Assembly (NCBI GenBank): GCA_965370955.1
Contig: CBDUWP010000055.1
Span: forward strand, 1 to 9,738
Origin: CBDUWP01 sp965370955
GTDB lineage: Bacteria > Planctomycetota > Phycisphaerae > Sedimentisphaerales > Anaerobacaceae
Length of the DNA: 9,738 nucleotides
Reading direction: 5' to 3'
Shown here: one piece after another, positions 1-7,344 of the stretch
Layout of the letters: each line of letters begins with the position of its first letter
Position numbering within the stretch: the first letter of the stretch is position 1
The notes under the pieces: model-generated
The model's input: the letters and a program-made list of their open reading frames with translations, nothing else
What the model was told of the DNA's origin: nothing
Database searches by the model: none
Made by a program: the position numbers and the translations under genes

Positions 1-33
1 TTAGATGGGGTTTTTGAATTTAGCTTACGATGA
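1..33 (+). CDS. 3' end of an unidentified upstream gene (partial)
   Basis: Frame 1 is open from the left edge and reads LDGVFEFSLR before a TGA at 31-33. The other two forward frames hit stops at 2-4 and 15-17. The TGA overlaps the ATG of the next gene as ATGA, a common sign of translational coupling inside an operon. Ten residues are too few to name the protein. Its position suggests another member of the polysaccharide operon, but that is inference. Confidence 0.5.
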   Translation, partial: LDGVFEFSLR

Positions 34-1340
34 TTTCTAAGAATAATATGAATGTGTTTATGCTGGGCTGGGAGTTTCCTCCGTTTATTAGCGGTGGGTT
101 GGGTACTGCATGCTATGGATTAACTAAGGCCATGGATCAAATCGGCCTAAATATCACGTTTGTGTTGCCCAAAGCTGTTGAAACCAAATTCACAGAGCAC
201 GTTAAAATGCTCAGCCCTGATAGCAAAAAGAACATTACCATCACCAAAAAAATCGTGGATACCATGAAAAACGTCAAGGTTCGCACGATCACATCTTTGC
301 TTGAGCCTTACGATAGTCCTCAGATATATACTCAAAAGCTTCAGGAGATGCTTCAAAATACTAGAAATGAAAATGAAACGCATGAAGTGTGCCGGTTTGT
401 CAGCAATGCTGATTATAGCGGCGACATGTACACAGAGGTGCACCGATATGCGTCAATGGCGTGTCAGTTAGCCGATGATGAGGATGTTGATGTTGTGCAT
501 GCTCACGATTGGATGACTTTCCCCGCCGGCGTAGCTGTTAGCCATATGAAGCAGCGGCCTTTGGTTGTCCATGTTCATTCGACCGAATTTGACCGCAGTG
601 GCAAACATGTCAATCAAATGATTTATGATATTGAGCGATATGGTATGCACAATGCTGACAGGGTGATTGCCGTTAGCCATCTGACGCGAAATACTATCAT
701 TGGCCATTACGGCATCAGTGGTGACAAGGTTGAAGTTGTACACAATGGTATTGACAGGAATGACAATTCATTGCCAAAGGATGATGATAGTTTACCAAGC
801 AAAGAAAAGATCGTTCTGTTTTTGGGTCGTATGACAATGCAGAAGGGTCCGGAATATTTTCTACGTGCAGCCAAAAAAGTTCTTGATGTTATGGATGACG
901 TAAAATTTGTCATGGCAGGCTCTGGTGACATGATGCAGAGAACGATTGAGATGGCAGCCGAGCTTGGCATTGGTAGTAAGGTATTATTTACCGGCTTTTT
1001 ATGTGGTGACAAGGTCAGCCAGATATATCAAATGGCGGACTTGTTTGTCATGCCGTCAGTTTCAGAGCCGTTTGGTTTGGTTCCTTTAGAGGCTCTTGAC
1101 CACGATGTCCCTGTGATCATTAGTAAGCAAAGTGGAGTGGCAGAGGTTTTGACACACGCTTTGAAGGTTGATTTTTGGGATACCGATGAGATAGCTAACA
1201 AGATTGTTGCGGTATTGAAACATGCTCCGCTTCGCCTTACTCTTAGAGATCACGGCAATTTTGAGGTACGGCGGTTACGCTGGGTAGATTCAGCGGCGAA
1301 ATGTGCGAGGATCTATGAGGAAATGTTGGTACCAGTTTAG
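30..1340 (+). CDS. Glycogen-synthase-like glycosyltransferase (GT4 type, GT-B fold)
   Basis: A 436-residue cytoplasmic retaining glycosyltransferase, probably one that extends an alpha-1,4-glucan from a nucleotide-sugar donor. The N-terminal Rossmann domain opens with a glycine-rich SGGLG loop (21-25), the counterpart of the GGL loop of glycogen synthases, and carries HAHDW at 157-161. The C-terminal nucleotide-sugar domain has HNGID (238-242), R267 and K272 in GRMTMQKG, and the E-x7-E motif at E346/E354 in SEPFGLVPLE. No signal peptide or membrane segment is seen. The ATG at 30 is favoured because it overlaps the upstream stop (ATGA), but an ATG at 48 (MNVFMLG) would also keep the whole fold and neither has a strong Shine-Dalgarno. 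A GH57 enzyme and a debranching enzyme follow on the same strand, which supports an alpha-glucan role. The donor (ADP- or UDP-glucose) and acceptor cannot be read from sequence, and another GT4 specificity remains possible. Confidence 0.88.
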   Translation: MISKNNMNVFMLGWEFPPFISGGLGTACYGLTKAMDQIGLNITFVLPKAVETKFTEHVKMLSPDSKKNITITKKIVDTMKNVKVRTITSLLEPYDSPQIYTQKLQEMLQNTRNENETHEVCRFVSNADYSGDMYTEVHRYASMACQLADDEDVDVVHAHDWMTFPAGVAVSHMKQRPLVVHVHSTEFDRSGKHVNQMIYDIERYGMHNADRVIAVSHLTRNTIIGHYGISGDKVEVVHNGIDRNDNSLPKDDDSLPSKEKIVLFLGRMTMQKGPEYFLRAAKKVLDVMDDVKFVMAGSGDMMQRTIEMAAELGIGSKVLFTGFLCGDKVSQIYQMADLFVMPSVSEPFGLVPLEALDHDVPVIISKQSGVAEVLTHALKVDFWDTDEIANKIVAVLKHAPLRLTLRDHGNFEVRRLRWVDSAAKCARIYEEMLVPV

Positions 1341-1394
1341 TGTTTGCTGACTGATCAGTTAAGACAAGTTAATGGATTAAATTTGTGAAATTGT

Positions 1395-1399
1395 AAGGA
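1395..1399 (+). promoter_or_regulatory. Ribosome binding site of the GH57 gene
   Basis: AAGGA sits 7 bases before the ATG at 1407 and supports that start. The 66-base gap after the glycosyltransferase (1341-1406) contains nothing else I can name. Confidence 0.7.
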
Positions 1400-1406
1400 T
1401 ACGATT

Positions 1407-2681
1407 ATGGCTTCAGTCTGTTTCTATTTTCAAGTTCACCAACCAATGCGTTTAAGACATTACACTGTTTTTGACACAAATGACAAATATTTTGACGATT
1501 ACAAAAATTCTCAGATTTGTCGAAAAGTTGCCAACAAATGCTATTTACCAGCTAATCGTCTTTTGCTTGACTTGATAAACAAGCATGACGGTAAATTCAA
1601 AATATCCTATAGCATTACAGGTGTTGTGCTAGAGCAATTCCAGAAATATTGTCCAGAGGTTTTGAGTACATTTGATGCTTTAGCTCGGACTGGTTGTGTT
1701 GAATTTTTGGCTGAAACATATTATCATAGCTTGAGCTTTCTTTATTCGCATGAGGAGTTTGTGTCGCAGGTTAATTTGCAGTGTGATTTGATTGAGGAGC
1801 TTTTTGGCCAAAAGCCAAAGGTGTTCAGAAATACGGAGCTCATCTACAATAATCATTTAGCTCAGTTCGTTGAATCCATGGATCGATTTGACGCCATTAT
1901 TACCGAAGGTGCTGACAGGATTTTGGGCTATAGAAGTCCTGATTTCGTTTATAAACCAGCTGGCTGTGAAAACCTGCGGTTGTTATTGAAAAATTATTCA
2001 CTTAGCGATGACATTGCTTTTCGGTTTTCCAACAAAGGCTGGTCGCAATGGCCCTTGACTGCTGACAAATTCACTAGATGGGTCAACAGCATCAACGGCA
2101 ATGGCAATGTCGTTAATTTATTCATGGATTATGAAACATTTGGCGAGCACCAATGGGAAGATACTGGCATTTTTGATTTTCTATATCATTTGCCGCAGGA
2201 GGTTTTGAATCATTCTGACAATGATTTCAAGACTCCGAGTGAGGTTGTGGCCAGTTATCAGCCGGTAGGCGAGATTGATGTCCCTTATCTGATCAGTTGG
2301 GCTGACACTGAACGTGACTTGTCTGCTTGGCTCGGCAATGCCATGCAGTCCAATGCTATACATGAGCTTTATCGGATTGAGCATAAGATCAAAAAGACCC
2401 AGAACCATAAAATGCTGAAAGATTGGCGTAAGCTTCAGACCTCTGATCACTTCTATTATATGTGCACGAAATATTTTTCTGATGGCGATGTGCATAAATA
2501 TTTCAATCCTTACGATTCGCCTTATGATTCCTACATAAATTTCATGAATGTGCTGGATAATTTGCATCAAAGGTGCAACGATCATTATCACAAAAAAGAA
2601 GTATTGCAGGATTTGGCGGCTTTGGAATCCGGCAGTTTGGATATCGATACCATTGATACCTTTGATATGCAGAGTGCTTAA
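1407..2681 (+). CDS. GH57 family alpha-amylase-type glycoside hydrolase
   Basis: A 424-residue GH57 enzyme, most like the group containing the archaeal MJ1611-type alpha-amylase. It should cleave or rearrange alpha-1,4-glucosidic links by a retaining mechanism in the cytoplasm, since no signal peptide is visible. Conserved regions appear in order: HQP at 11-13 in FYFQVHQP; FRNTELIY at 140-147, with E144 as expected nucleophile; FMDYETFGEHQW at 239-250, with D241 as expected acid/base; and SWADTERDLSAWLGN at 297-311. TSDHFYYM (345-352) and a MNVLDN segment near 380-385 also match the subfamily's C-terminal helical part. Length is normal for a single-domain member and the frame is intact. It lies between the glycosyltransferase and the GH133 gene (27-base gap downstream), so it probably trims or remodels the same glucan. 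GH57 also includes 4-alpha-glucanotransferases and branching enzymes, so hydrolysis versus transfer is not settled. Confidence 0.92.
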   Translation: MASVCFYFQVHQPMRLRHYTVFDTNDKYFDDYKNSQICRKVANKCYLPANRLLLDLINKHDGKFKISYSITGVVLEQFQKYCPEVLSTFDALARTGCVEFLAETYYHSLSFLYSHEEFVSQVNLQCDLIEELFGQKPKVFRNTELIYNNHLAQFVESMDRFDAIITEGADRILGYRSPDFVYKPAGCENLRLLLKNYSLSDDIAFRFSNKGWSQWPLTADKFTRWVNSINGNGNVVNLFMDYETFGEHQWEDTGIFDFLYHLPQEVLNHSDNDFKTPSEVVASYQPVGEIDVPYLISWADTERDLSAWLGNAMQSNAIHELYRIEHKIKKTQNHKMLKDWRKLQTSDHFYYMCTKYFSDGDVHKYFNPYDSPYDSYINFMNVLDNLHQRCNDHYHKKEVLQDLAALESGSLDIDTIDTFDMQSA

Positions 2682-2701
2682 CAACTGCGATAATTTTATC
2701 T

Positions 2702-2705
2702 GGAG
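2702..2705 (+). promoter_or_regulatory. Ribosome binding site of the debranching gene; bears on its start
   Basis: GGAG lies 3 bases before the first ATG (2709) and 6 bases before a second, adjacent ATG (2712). The second spacing is closer to optimal, so the protein may begin one residue later than annotated. Confidence 0.6.
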
Positions 2706-2708
2706 TTT

Positions 2709-4727
2709 ATGATGCCAGCTTTTACGAACACTTCTTGTCAAGGGCTTGACTTTAAGGTTAAGTTTGATTGTTCCATCGATGCCAAACAGGCGATTGATAA
2801 AGAGTGGCTTCTGACCAATAATTGCGGTGGTTATAGTGCTTCCACGATTTCGGGCTGTCCCACGAGACGATATCACGGTCTGCTTGTTGGAGCCTTGAAT
2901 CCTCCCGTTGACAGAAATGTGGCTCTTTCAGAGATGATGGCCATGATGGTTGTGGATTCAAATGTTTATCATCTTTCAAATTTTGAATTTAGAGGCCGGT
3001 TCGCTCCGAGTGACTTTGAGGCCATAAAGGGTTTTAGCAAGGATATTGGCATTTGTTATGACTATCAGATAGGGCAGACCAAGCTTTCGCGATCATTATA
3101 TCTTGACCATTCCAGCAATACGATAGCGATTGTTTACGACATTAAAAAAGTTGCGAAGGCATTTGATCTTTTGCTTCGTCCTGTCGTTGGATTGCGTGAT
3201 TTTCACAGCCTTCAGCATTCTTATGCTAATTTAACAGCTTGTGAGTATAAAAACCAGTTGACGATTCAGCATAAGGTAGGTGACAGTTGCCGGTTGAATT
3301 TGTATTCTCAGGATGCAAAGTTTCAGCCGGATCCTCAATGGTGGTTTGACTTCGTTTATCGTTGTGATAAGCAGCGGGGTCAAGATTATAAAGAGGATTT
3401 GTGGACGCCGGGTTTTTTCCGTTATCATATTTCGTCACCGACAAAATTCGTGATTTTTGCAAGCTTAACACAGGCAGGCGATCAGATTGACCTTAGCGAA
3501 CTTAATCTCGACACCATTGTTAAAAATCTGAAATCTCACCGTAAGAACTTGTTGTTTGAGGATAGGAACTCTGTTTCGAGCAAACTTTCTGTTGCAGCTG
3601 ACCAATTCGTTAGTAAGAGATCTGGCAAAAAAGACAGCTACACGATTTTAGCTGGCTTTCCTTGGTTTGCCGATTGGGGCAGGGACAGCTTTATTTCTTT
3701 GGGCGGTTTGCTTTTGGAGACAGGCCGGTTTGATCAGGCTCGGTCGGTGCTAAAAACTTTTGCCGGCGCTGTTGATCAGGGAATGATTCCGAACCGTTTT
3801 GATGACCGATCGGACGTCGCTCATTTTAACAGCGTTGACGCATCATTATGGTTTGTTAATGCAGCGTTTGAATATCTTAATGCTGCTGGAGATGATAAAA
3901 GTTTTCGAGAGGACATATTGCCTGCCGTCAAACAGATTATCGATGCCTATCAACATGGCACGCGGTTTGGTATTTGTGCCGATAGTGACATGCTCATTAC
4001 TGCCGGAGATGAAAACACTCAATTGACATGGATGGACGCCAAATTTGATTCGACAGCCTTCACTCCTCGCTATGGCAAAGCAGTGGAGGTGAATGCTCTG
4101 TGGTATAATGGCCTTTGCCATTTGGCTCAATATTATATGGATTCAGATGTTGAGTTAGCAGCCAAATATCATTCGATGGCAGATGAGGTTGAGGCTAGTT
4201 TTCGAAAATTGTTTTATAATGAGCAAACAGGCAGCCTGAACGATTGTATTTTTCCTGACGGCACTGTCGATAGCTCTAACAGGCCTAACCAGATTTTCGC
4301 TGTGTCGCTGGCTTTTTCACCGTTATCGCCGGATGAGCAAAAAGCTGTTGTGTCAGTGGTCAAGGATCATTTGCTTACTCCATTTGGCTTGCGAACTCTT
4401 AGCCCTAAAGACGATCGCTATCATGGCCAATATACAGGTTCGATGATGGCCCGTGACAAAGCCTATCATCAGGGAACGGTATGGGGATTTTTGATGGGTC
4501 CTTTTATTGGGGCATGGTTGAAGGTCAATCAGTTCAGCGATCAGAGCAGAAGTGACGCATTAGATTTTATTACGCCGTTGATTGACCACATGACAAATGA
4601 CGCTTGCTTAGGTCAGGTTTCCGAGATTTTCGATGGCGACTGGCCGCATAAGCCGAGAGGTTGCTTTGCTCAGGCTTGGAGCGTTGCCGAATTATTGCGA
4701 GCTTATCGCTTAATCAATCGGCGATAA
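2709..4727 (+). CDS. Glycogen debranching enzyme, amylo-alpha-1,6-glucosidase (GH133)
   Basis: A 672-residue protein, normal for bacterial and archaeal single-activity debranching enzymes, which hydrolyse alpha-1,6 branch glucose from glycogen or limit dextrin. The N-terminal beta-rich domain carries the family signature EWLLTNNCGGY (32-42) followed by PTRRYHGLLVGAL (51-63). The C-terminal (alpha/alpha)6 barrel begins near residue 310 and shows GFPWFADWGRDSF (316-328), NSVDASLWF (374-382), TWMDAKF (440-446), VEVNALWYNGL (459-469), YHQGTVWGF (586-594) and GQVSEIFDGDWP (635-646). D443 and E639 fall at the positions expected for the catalytic acids. There is no signal peptide and no frameshift. 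It ends the polysaccharide block and would complete breakdown of the glucan made and trimmed by its two neighbours. Its stop is one base from the convergent trpA stop. ATG 2712 is an alternative start. Confidence 0.93.
   Translation: MMPAFTNTSCQGLDFKVKFDCSIDAKQAIDKEWLLTNNCGGYSASTISGCPTRRYHGLLVGALNPPVDRNVALSEMMAMMVVDSNVYHLSNFEFRGRFAPSDFEAIKGFSKDIGICYDYQIGQTKLSRSLYLDHSSNTIAIVYDIKKVAKAFDLLLRPVVGLRDFHSLQHSYANLTACEYKNQLTIQHKVGDSCRLNLYSQDAKFQPDPQWWFDFVYRCDKQRGQDYKEDLWTPGFFRYHISSPTKFVIFASLTQAGDQIDLSELNLDTIVKNLKSHRKNLLFEDRNSVSSKLSVAADQFVSKRSGKKDSYTILAGFPWFADWGRDSFISLGGLLLETGRFDQARSVLKTFAGAVDQGMIPNRFDDRSDVAHFNSVDASLWFVNAAFEYLNAAGDDKSFREDILPAVKQIIDAYQHGTRFGICADSDMLITAGDENTQLTWMDAKFDSTAFTPRYGKAVEVNALWYNGLCHLAQYYMDSDVELAAKYHSMADEVEASFRKLFYNEQTGSLNDCIFPDGTVDSSNRPNQIFAVSLAFSPLSPDEQKAVVSVVKDHLLTPFGLRTLSPKDDRYHGQYTGSMMARDKAYHQGTVWGFLMGPFIGAWLKVNQFSDQSRSDALDFITPLIDHMTNDACLGQVSEIFDGDWPHKPRGCFAQAWSVAELLRAYRLINRR
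4703..4727. terminator. Possible terminator hairpin at the convergent gene junction
   Basis: TTATCGC (4703-4709) and GCGATAA (4721-4727) form a perfect 7-bp inverted repeat around an 11-base loop. A further U-G pair could close on the inside. The 3' arm contains the TAA stop of the debranching gene. On the + strand a run of six T (4738-4743) follows 10 bases later, too distant for a classic intrinsic terminator. On the - strand no T run follows. It is the only hairpin candidate found at this junction, so I call it tentatively. Confidence 0.3.
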
Positions 4728-4728
4728 C

Positions 4729-5517
4729 TTATAGAACTTTTTTGACATCTTTTATAAACGCCGATATTTCCGCTACCATCTTCTTTTCATTACCGATATT
4801 ATCTTCAATAAATTTTATGATTTTTGAGCCTATGATTACGCCGTTTGCGCCATCTGAGGCGATTTGTTTTGCTTGAGCGGGGCTGCTGATTCCAAACCCT
4901 ACACAAACTGGAATGTCTGATATTTTGCCGATTTTTTCCAGCAAACCTTTAACAGACAGTGACACCTTGCCTCTGCTGCCAGTTACTCCTAAAACAGAAA
5001 CAGCGTAGATGAAGCCGGTCGTTTTGGATATTATTTGTTTCATTCTTTGTTGTTCTGTGTTTGGCGTAACCATAAATACTGTATCCATATTGACTTTTTC
5101 GGCATAGCCAGTGATTTCTTTGGCATCGTCGATGGAAAGGTCAGCGATTAACACACTGTTTACGCCGGCATCTTTGGCATCTTTGAAAAATTGTTCAGTG
5201 CCGTAGTGATATACCAAATTGTAATACATCAAGAGTCCGATTGGAATGTCTTTATATTGCTTGACTTTTTTGATAAAAGCTAAGGCTTTTTCGGTAGTGA
5301 CACCTGCATTTAAGGCTCTGATATCTGCTTTTTGAATAGTCCTACCGTCAGCAATAGGGTCAGAGAACGCCATACCAAGCTCTAAAATATCGGCCCCTGC
5401 ATCGACAGCTGATTTTACAATTTTCATACTGGTTTCGAGATTAGGATCTCCAATAACAAAAAATGGTATTAGAGCTGCTCGATTTAATTGGCTAAAAATT
5501 TCTTGATATGTTTTCAT
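4729..5517 (-). CDS. trpA: Tryptophan synthase alpha subunit
   Basis: A 262-residue TIM-barrel protein that splits indole-3-glycerol phosphate into indole and glyceraldehyde 3-phosphate and passes indole to TrpB inside the alpha2beta2 complex. The catalytic acids are E46 in ILELGMAFSDP and D57 in PIADG, matching Glu49 and Asp60 of the Salmonella enzyme. Substrate-phosphate and loop motifs follow, including GVTGSRG in the loop 6 region and VGFGIS near the C-terminus. Length is normal. Two changes in the otherwise canonical loop 2 stand out: Ala50 where PFSDP is usual, and Arg59 where ADGPT is usual. It is the last gene of the operon, 20 bases after trpB, and ends one base from the stop of the convergent debranching gene. 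Confidence 0.96.
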   Translation of the reverse strand: MKTYQEIFSQLNRAALIPFFVIGDPNLETSMKIVKSAVDAGADILELGMAFSDPIADGRTIQKADIRALNAGVTTEKALAFIKKVKQYKDIPIGLLMYYNLVYHYGTEQFFKDAKDAGVNSVLIADLSIDDAKEITGYAEKVNMDTVFMVTPNTEQQRMKQIISKTTGFIYAVSVLGVTGSRGKVSLSVKGLLEKIGKISDIPVCVGFGISSPAQAKQIASDGANGVIIGSKIIKFIEDNIGNEKKMVAEISAFIKDVKKVL

Positions 5518-5525
5518 AATAATAG

Positions 5526-5530
5526 TTCCT
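5526..5530 (-). promoter_or_regulatory. Ribosome binding site of trpA
   Basis: On the - strand AGGAA lies 8 bases before the trpA ATG at 5517, within the 20-base trpB-trpA gap. It supports this start and independent initiation of trpA. Confidence 0.7.
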
Positions 5531-5537
5531 ATGATTG

Positions 5538-6707
5538 TTAGATACTGAAATTTTCTACAGTGGTGACATCTTTATCGCCTCGCCCGGATAGGTTTACGAT
5601 TACGTTGGCTTGGCGATTGAGCGTACCTTTTAGACTTAATACATAGGCCAGTGCATGGGCACTTTCCAGCGCCGGCAAAATCCCTTCCGCCCTAGATAGC
5701 AGATGAAATGCCTCGACCACTTCTTTGTCACAGGTTGCCACATATTCGACTCTGCCCGAGTCTTTGAGCATACAATGCTCAGGACCTACTGACGGATAGT
5801 CGAGTCCAGCACTTACGGATTCGGTTTCGATTACTTGTCCATTGCTGTCTTGCAGCAAATATGCTTTTGCGCCATGTAGGATTCCAACAGTTCCGCAAAC
5901 CAATGTTGCGGCATTTTTGTCGGTCGTGATATCTTTGCCGCCGGCTTCTGCTCCGACGAGTTTTACTTTTTTGTCATCGACAAAAGATGAGAATATACCG
6001 ATAGCATTACTTCCTCCTCCGACACAGGCCACGATCATATCCGGCAGTTTTCCGATTTCGCTAAGACATTGCTGGCGAGCTTCGATTCCGATGCATGTTT
6101 GAAAATGCTTGACTAGCGTTGGATATGGATGAGGCCCGCAAACTGAGCCGAACAGGTAGAAAGTATCAGTGACATTCGCCGTCCAATATCGTAGAGCGTC
6201 ATTGATGGCATCTTTTAGCGTGCCTGTTCCTCCGGAGACTCCGATGACTTCTGCGCCGCAGAGTTTCATTTTATGTACATTCACGCTTTGTCGTTTTATG
6301 TCTGTTATTCCCATGAAAATTTTTGTTTCTAGGCCGAGTAGCGCTCCCGCCATAGCAGTTCCGAGCCCATGTTGGCCGGCTCCGGTTTCTGCGATAATCT
6401 TTTTTTTGCCCATATATTTTGCCAATAGTCCTTGGCCTAAGGTGTTATTGATTTTGTGTGCTCCTCCGTGCAGAAGGTCTTCTCGTTTCAGATAGACGTT
6501 GAATCCAACTTCGCTGCTGATATTTTTAGCATGAAACAGCGGCGTTGGCCTGCCTGCATAATTGGCTAATAATTTTTTGTATTCGGCTTTGAAATCGTCA
6601 TCATTTTTGAATTTTTCAAATGCTTTTTCCAGCTCTGTTAGTGCTGGTATCAGAACCTCTGGGACATAGAAGCCGCCATATTGTCCAAATCTTCCTTTAG
6701 ATTTCAT
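5538..6707 (-). CDS. trpB: Tryptophan synthase beta subunit (TrpB1 type)
   Basis: A 389-residue pyridoxal-phosphate enzyme (fold type II) that condenses indole with L-serine to give L-tryptophan. The N-terminus GRFGQYGGFYVPE (5-17) is the family hallmark. GGAHKINN holds the PLP lysine K85, ETGAGQHG (107-114) holds the catalytic glutamate E107, GGGSNA (230-235) binds the cofactor phosphate, and SGRGDKD (374-380) lies by the pyridine ring. Length and the presence of an adjacent trpA indicate the TrpB1 class that works with TrpA, not the longer stand-alone TrpB2. Only 3 bases separate it from the trpF stop. An AAAAAGG ribosome binding site (6715-6721), inside the last trpF codons, lies 7 bases before its ATG, so the two genes are probably translationally coupled. 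Confidence 0.97.
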   Translation of the reverse strand: MKSKGRFGQYGGFYVPEVLIPALTELEKAFEKFKNDDDFKAEYKKLLANYAGRPTPLFHAKNISSEVGFNVYLKREDLLHGGAHKINNTLGQGLLAKYMGKKKIIAETGAGQHGLGTAMAGALLGLETKIFMGITDIKRQSVNVHKMKLCGAEVIGVSGGTGTLKDAINDALRYWTANVTDTFYLFGSVCGPHPYPTLVKHFQTCIGIEARQQCLSEIGKLPDMIVACVGGGSNAIGIFSSFVDDKKVKLVGAEAGGKDITTDKNAATLVCGTVGILHGAKAYLLQDSNGQVIETESVSAGLDYPSVGPEHCMLKDSGRVEYVATCDKEVVEAFHLLSRAEGILPALESAHALAYVLSLKGTLNRQANVIVNLSGRGDKDVTTVENFSI

Positions 6708-6710
6708 TTT

Positions 6711-7337
6711 TTAGCCTTTTTGGAAATTGTTGATATTGTTAAAGAGTGCCTTCATTTTTTCGTGGTTTTTTTTGCCCGGTTCTGCTTCGATTCCGCTGCA
6801 AATATCGATTGCATAGGCCCCAGTTGCCATTGCTTTAGTGACATTGCCAGCAGTAATGCCGCCTGCTAAGAAGAAATTTTTTGATAATGGTTTAAGCAGG
6901 TTCCAATCGAAACAGATTCCGCTTCCGCCATATTGGGTCGGATCAAATGAATCAAGTAAAATAGCATCGGTGTTATATGTTGCGATTTTTTTTATATCGT
7001 TTTCGTCTTGTATTCTTATTGCTTTTATTATTTTAAAACCTGATTCGCTGAGCATTTCGCAATATTGCGACGTTTCGTCACCATGCAGCTGTATCCAATC
7101 GAGTTGACATTGCGAGCAAACTTGAAGCAGTTTATCTATTCGCCGATTGACAAATATGCCTGAAGTTTGGACATTGCTCGGCAGTTGATCTGCTATCAGC
7201 ATTGCCTCTTGCGGCTTGATAAATCGTTTACTTTCTGGATAAAAATTGAAGCCTATGATATCCGCTCCCATTTTAGAAGCACCTATGGCATCTTTCAGAT
7301 TAGTAATTCCGCAAATTTTCACTATTGGTTTATTCAT
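6711..7337 (-). CDS. trpF: Phosphoribosylanthranilate isomerase
   Basis: A 208-residue single-domain TIM barrel that converts N-(5'-phosphoribosyl)anthranilate to CdRP (the carboxyphenylamino-deoxyribulose phosphate) by an Amadori rearrangement. VKICGIT (6-12) supplies C9 as general base and AILLDS (125-130) supplies D129 as general acid, matching the Cys/Asp pair of known TrpF enzymes. FVNRR (62-66), LAGGI (157-161) and DICSGIEAEPGKK (178-190) form the remaining phosphate and anthranilate site. It is not a HisA-like PriA by sequence. The start lies 7 bases after the trpD stop and has no clear Shine-Dalgarno, so coupling to trpD translation is likely. It is monofunctional: no indoleglycerol phosphate synthase domain is fused, and none lies on either side. 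Confidence 0.96.
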   Translation of the reverse strand: MNKPIVKICGITNLKDAIGASKMGADIIGFNFYPESKRFIKPQEAMLIADQLPSNVQTSGIFVNRRIDKLLQVCSQCQLDWIQLHGDETSQYCEMLSESGFKIIKAIRIQDENDIKKIATYNTDAILLDSFDPTQYGGSGICFDWNLLKPLSKNFFLAGGITAGNVTKAMATGAYAIDICSGIEAEPGKKNHEKMKALFNNINNFQKG

Positions 7338-7344
7338 GATTGTT

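Noticed and set aside
1350..1359. A perfect 10-bp palindrome, ACTGATCAGT, in the gap between the glycosyltransferase and GH57 genes.
   Set aside because: Several palindromes of this length are expected by chance in a window this size, it has no loop to act as a terminator, and no second copy was seen.
2181..2876. A 231-codon open frame on the - strand across the GH57-GH133 junction.
   Set aside because: It lies antisense to two strongly conserved genes, and its translation shows no recognisable domain; it is a shadow of their codon use.
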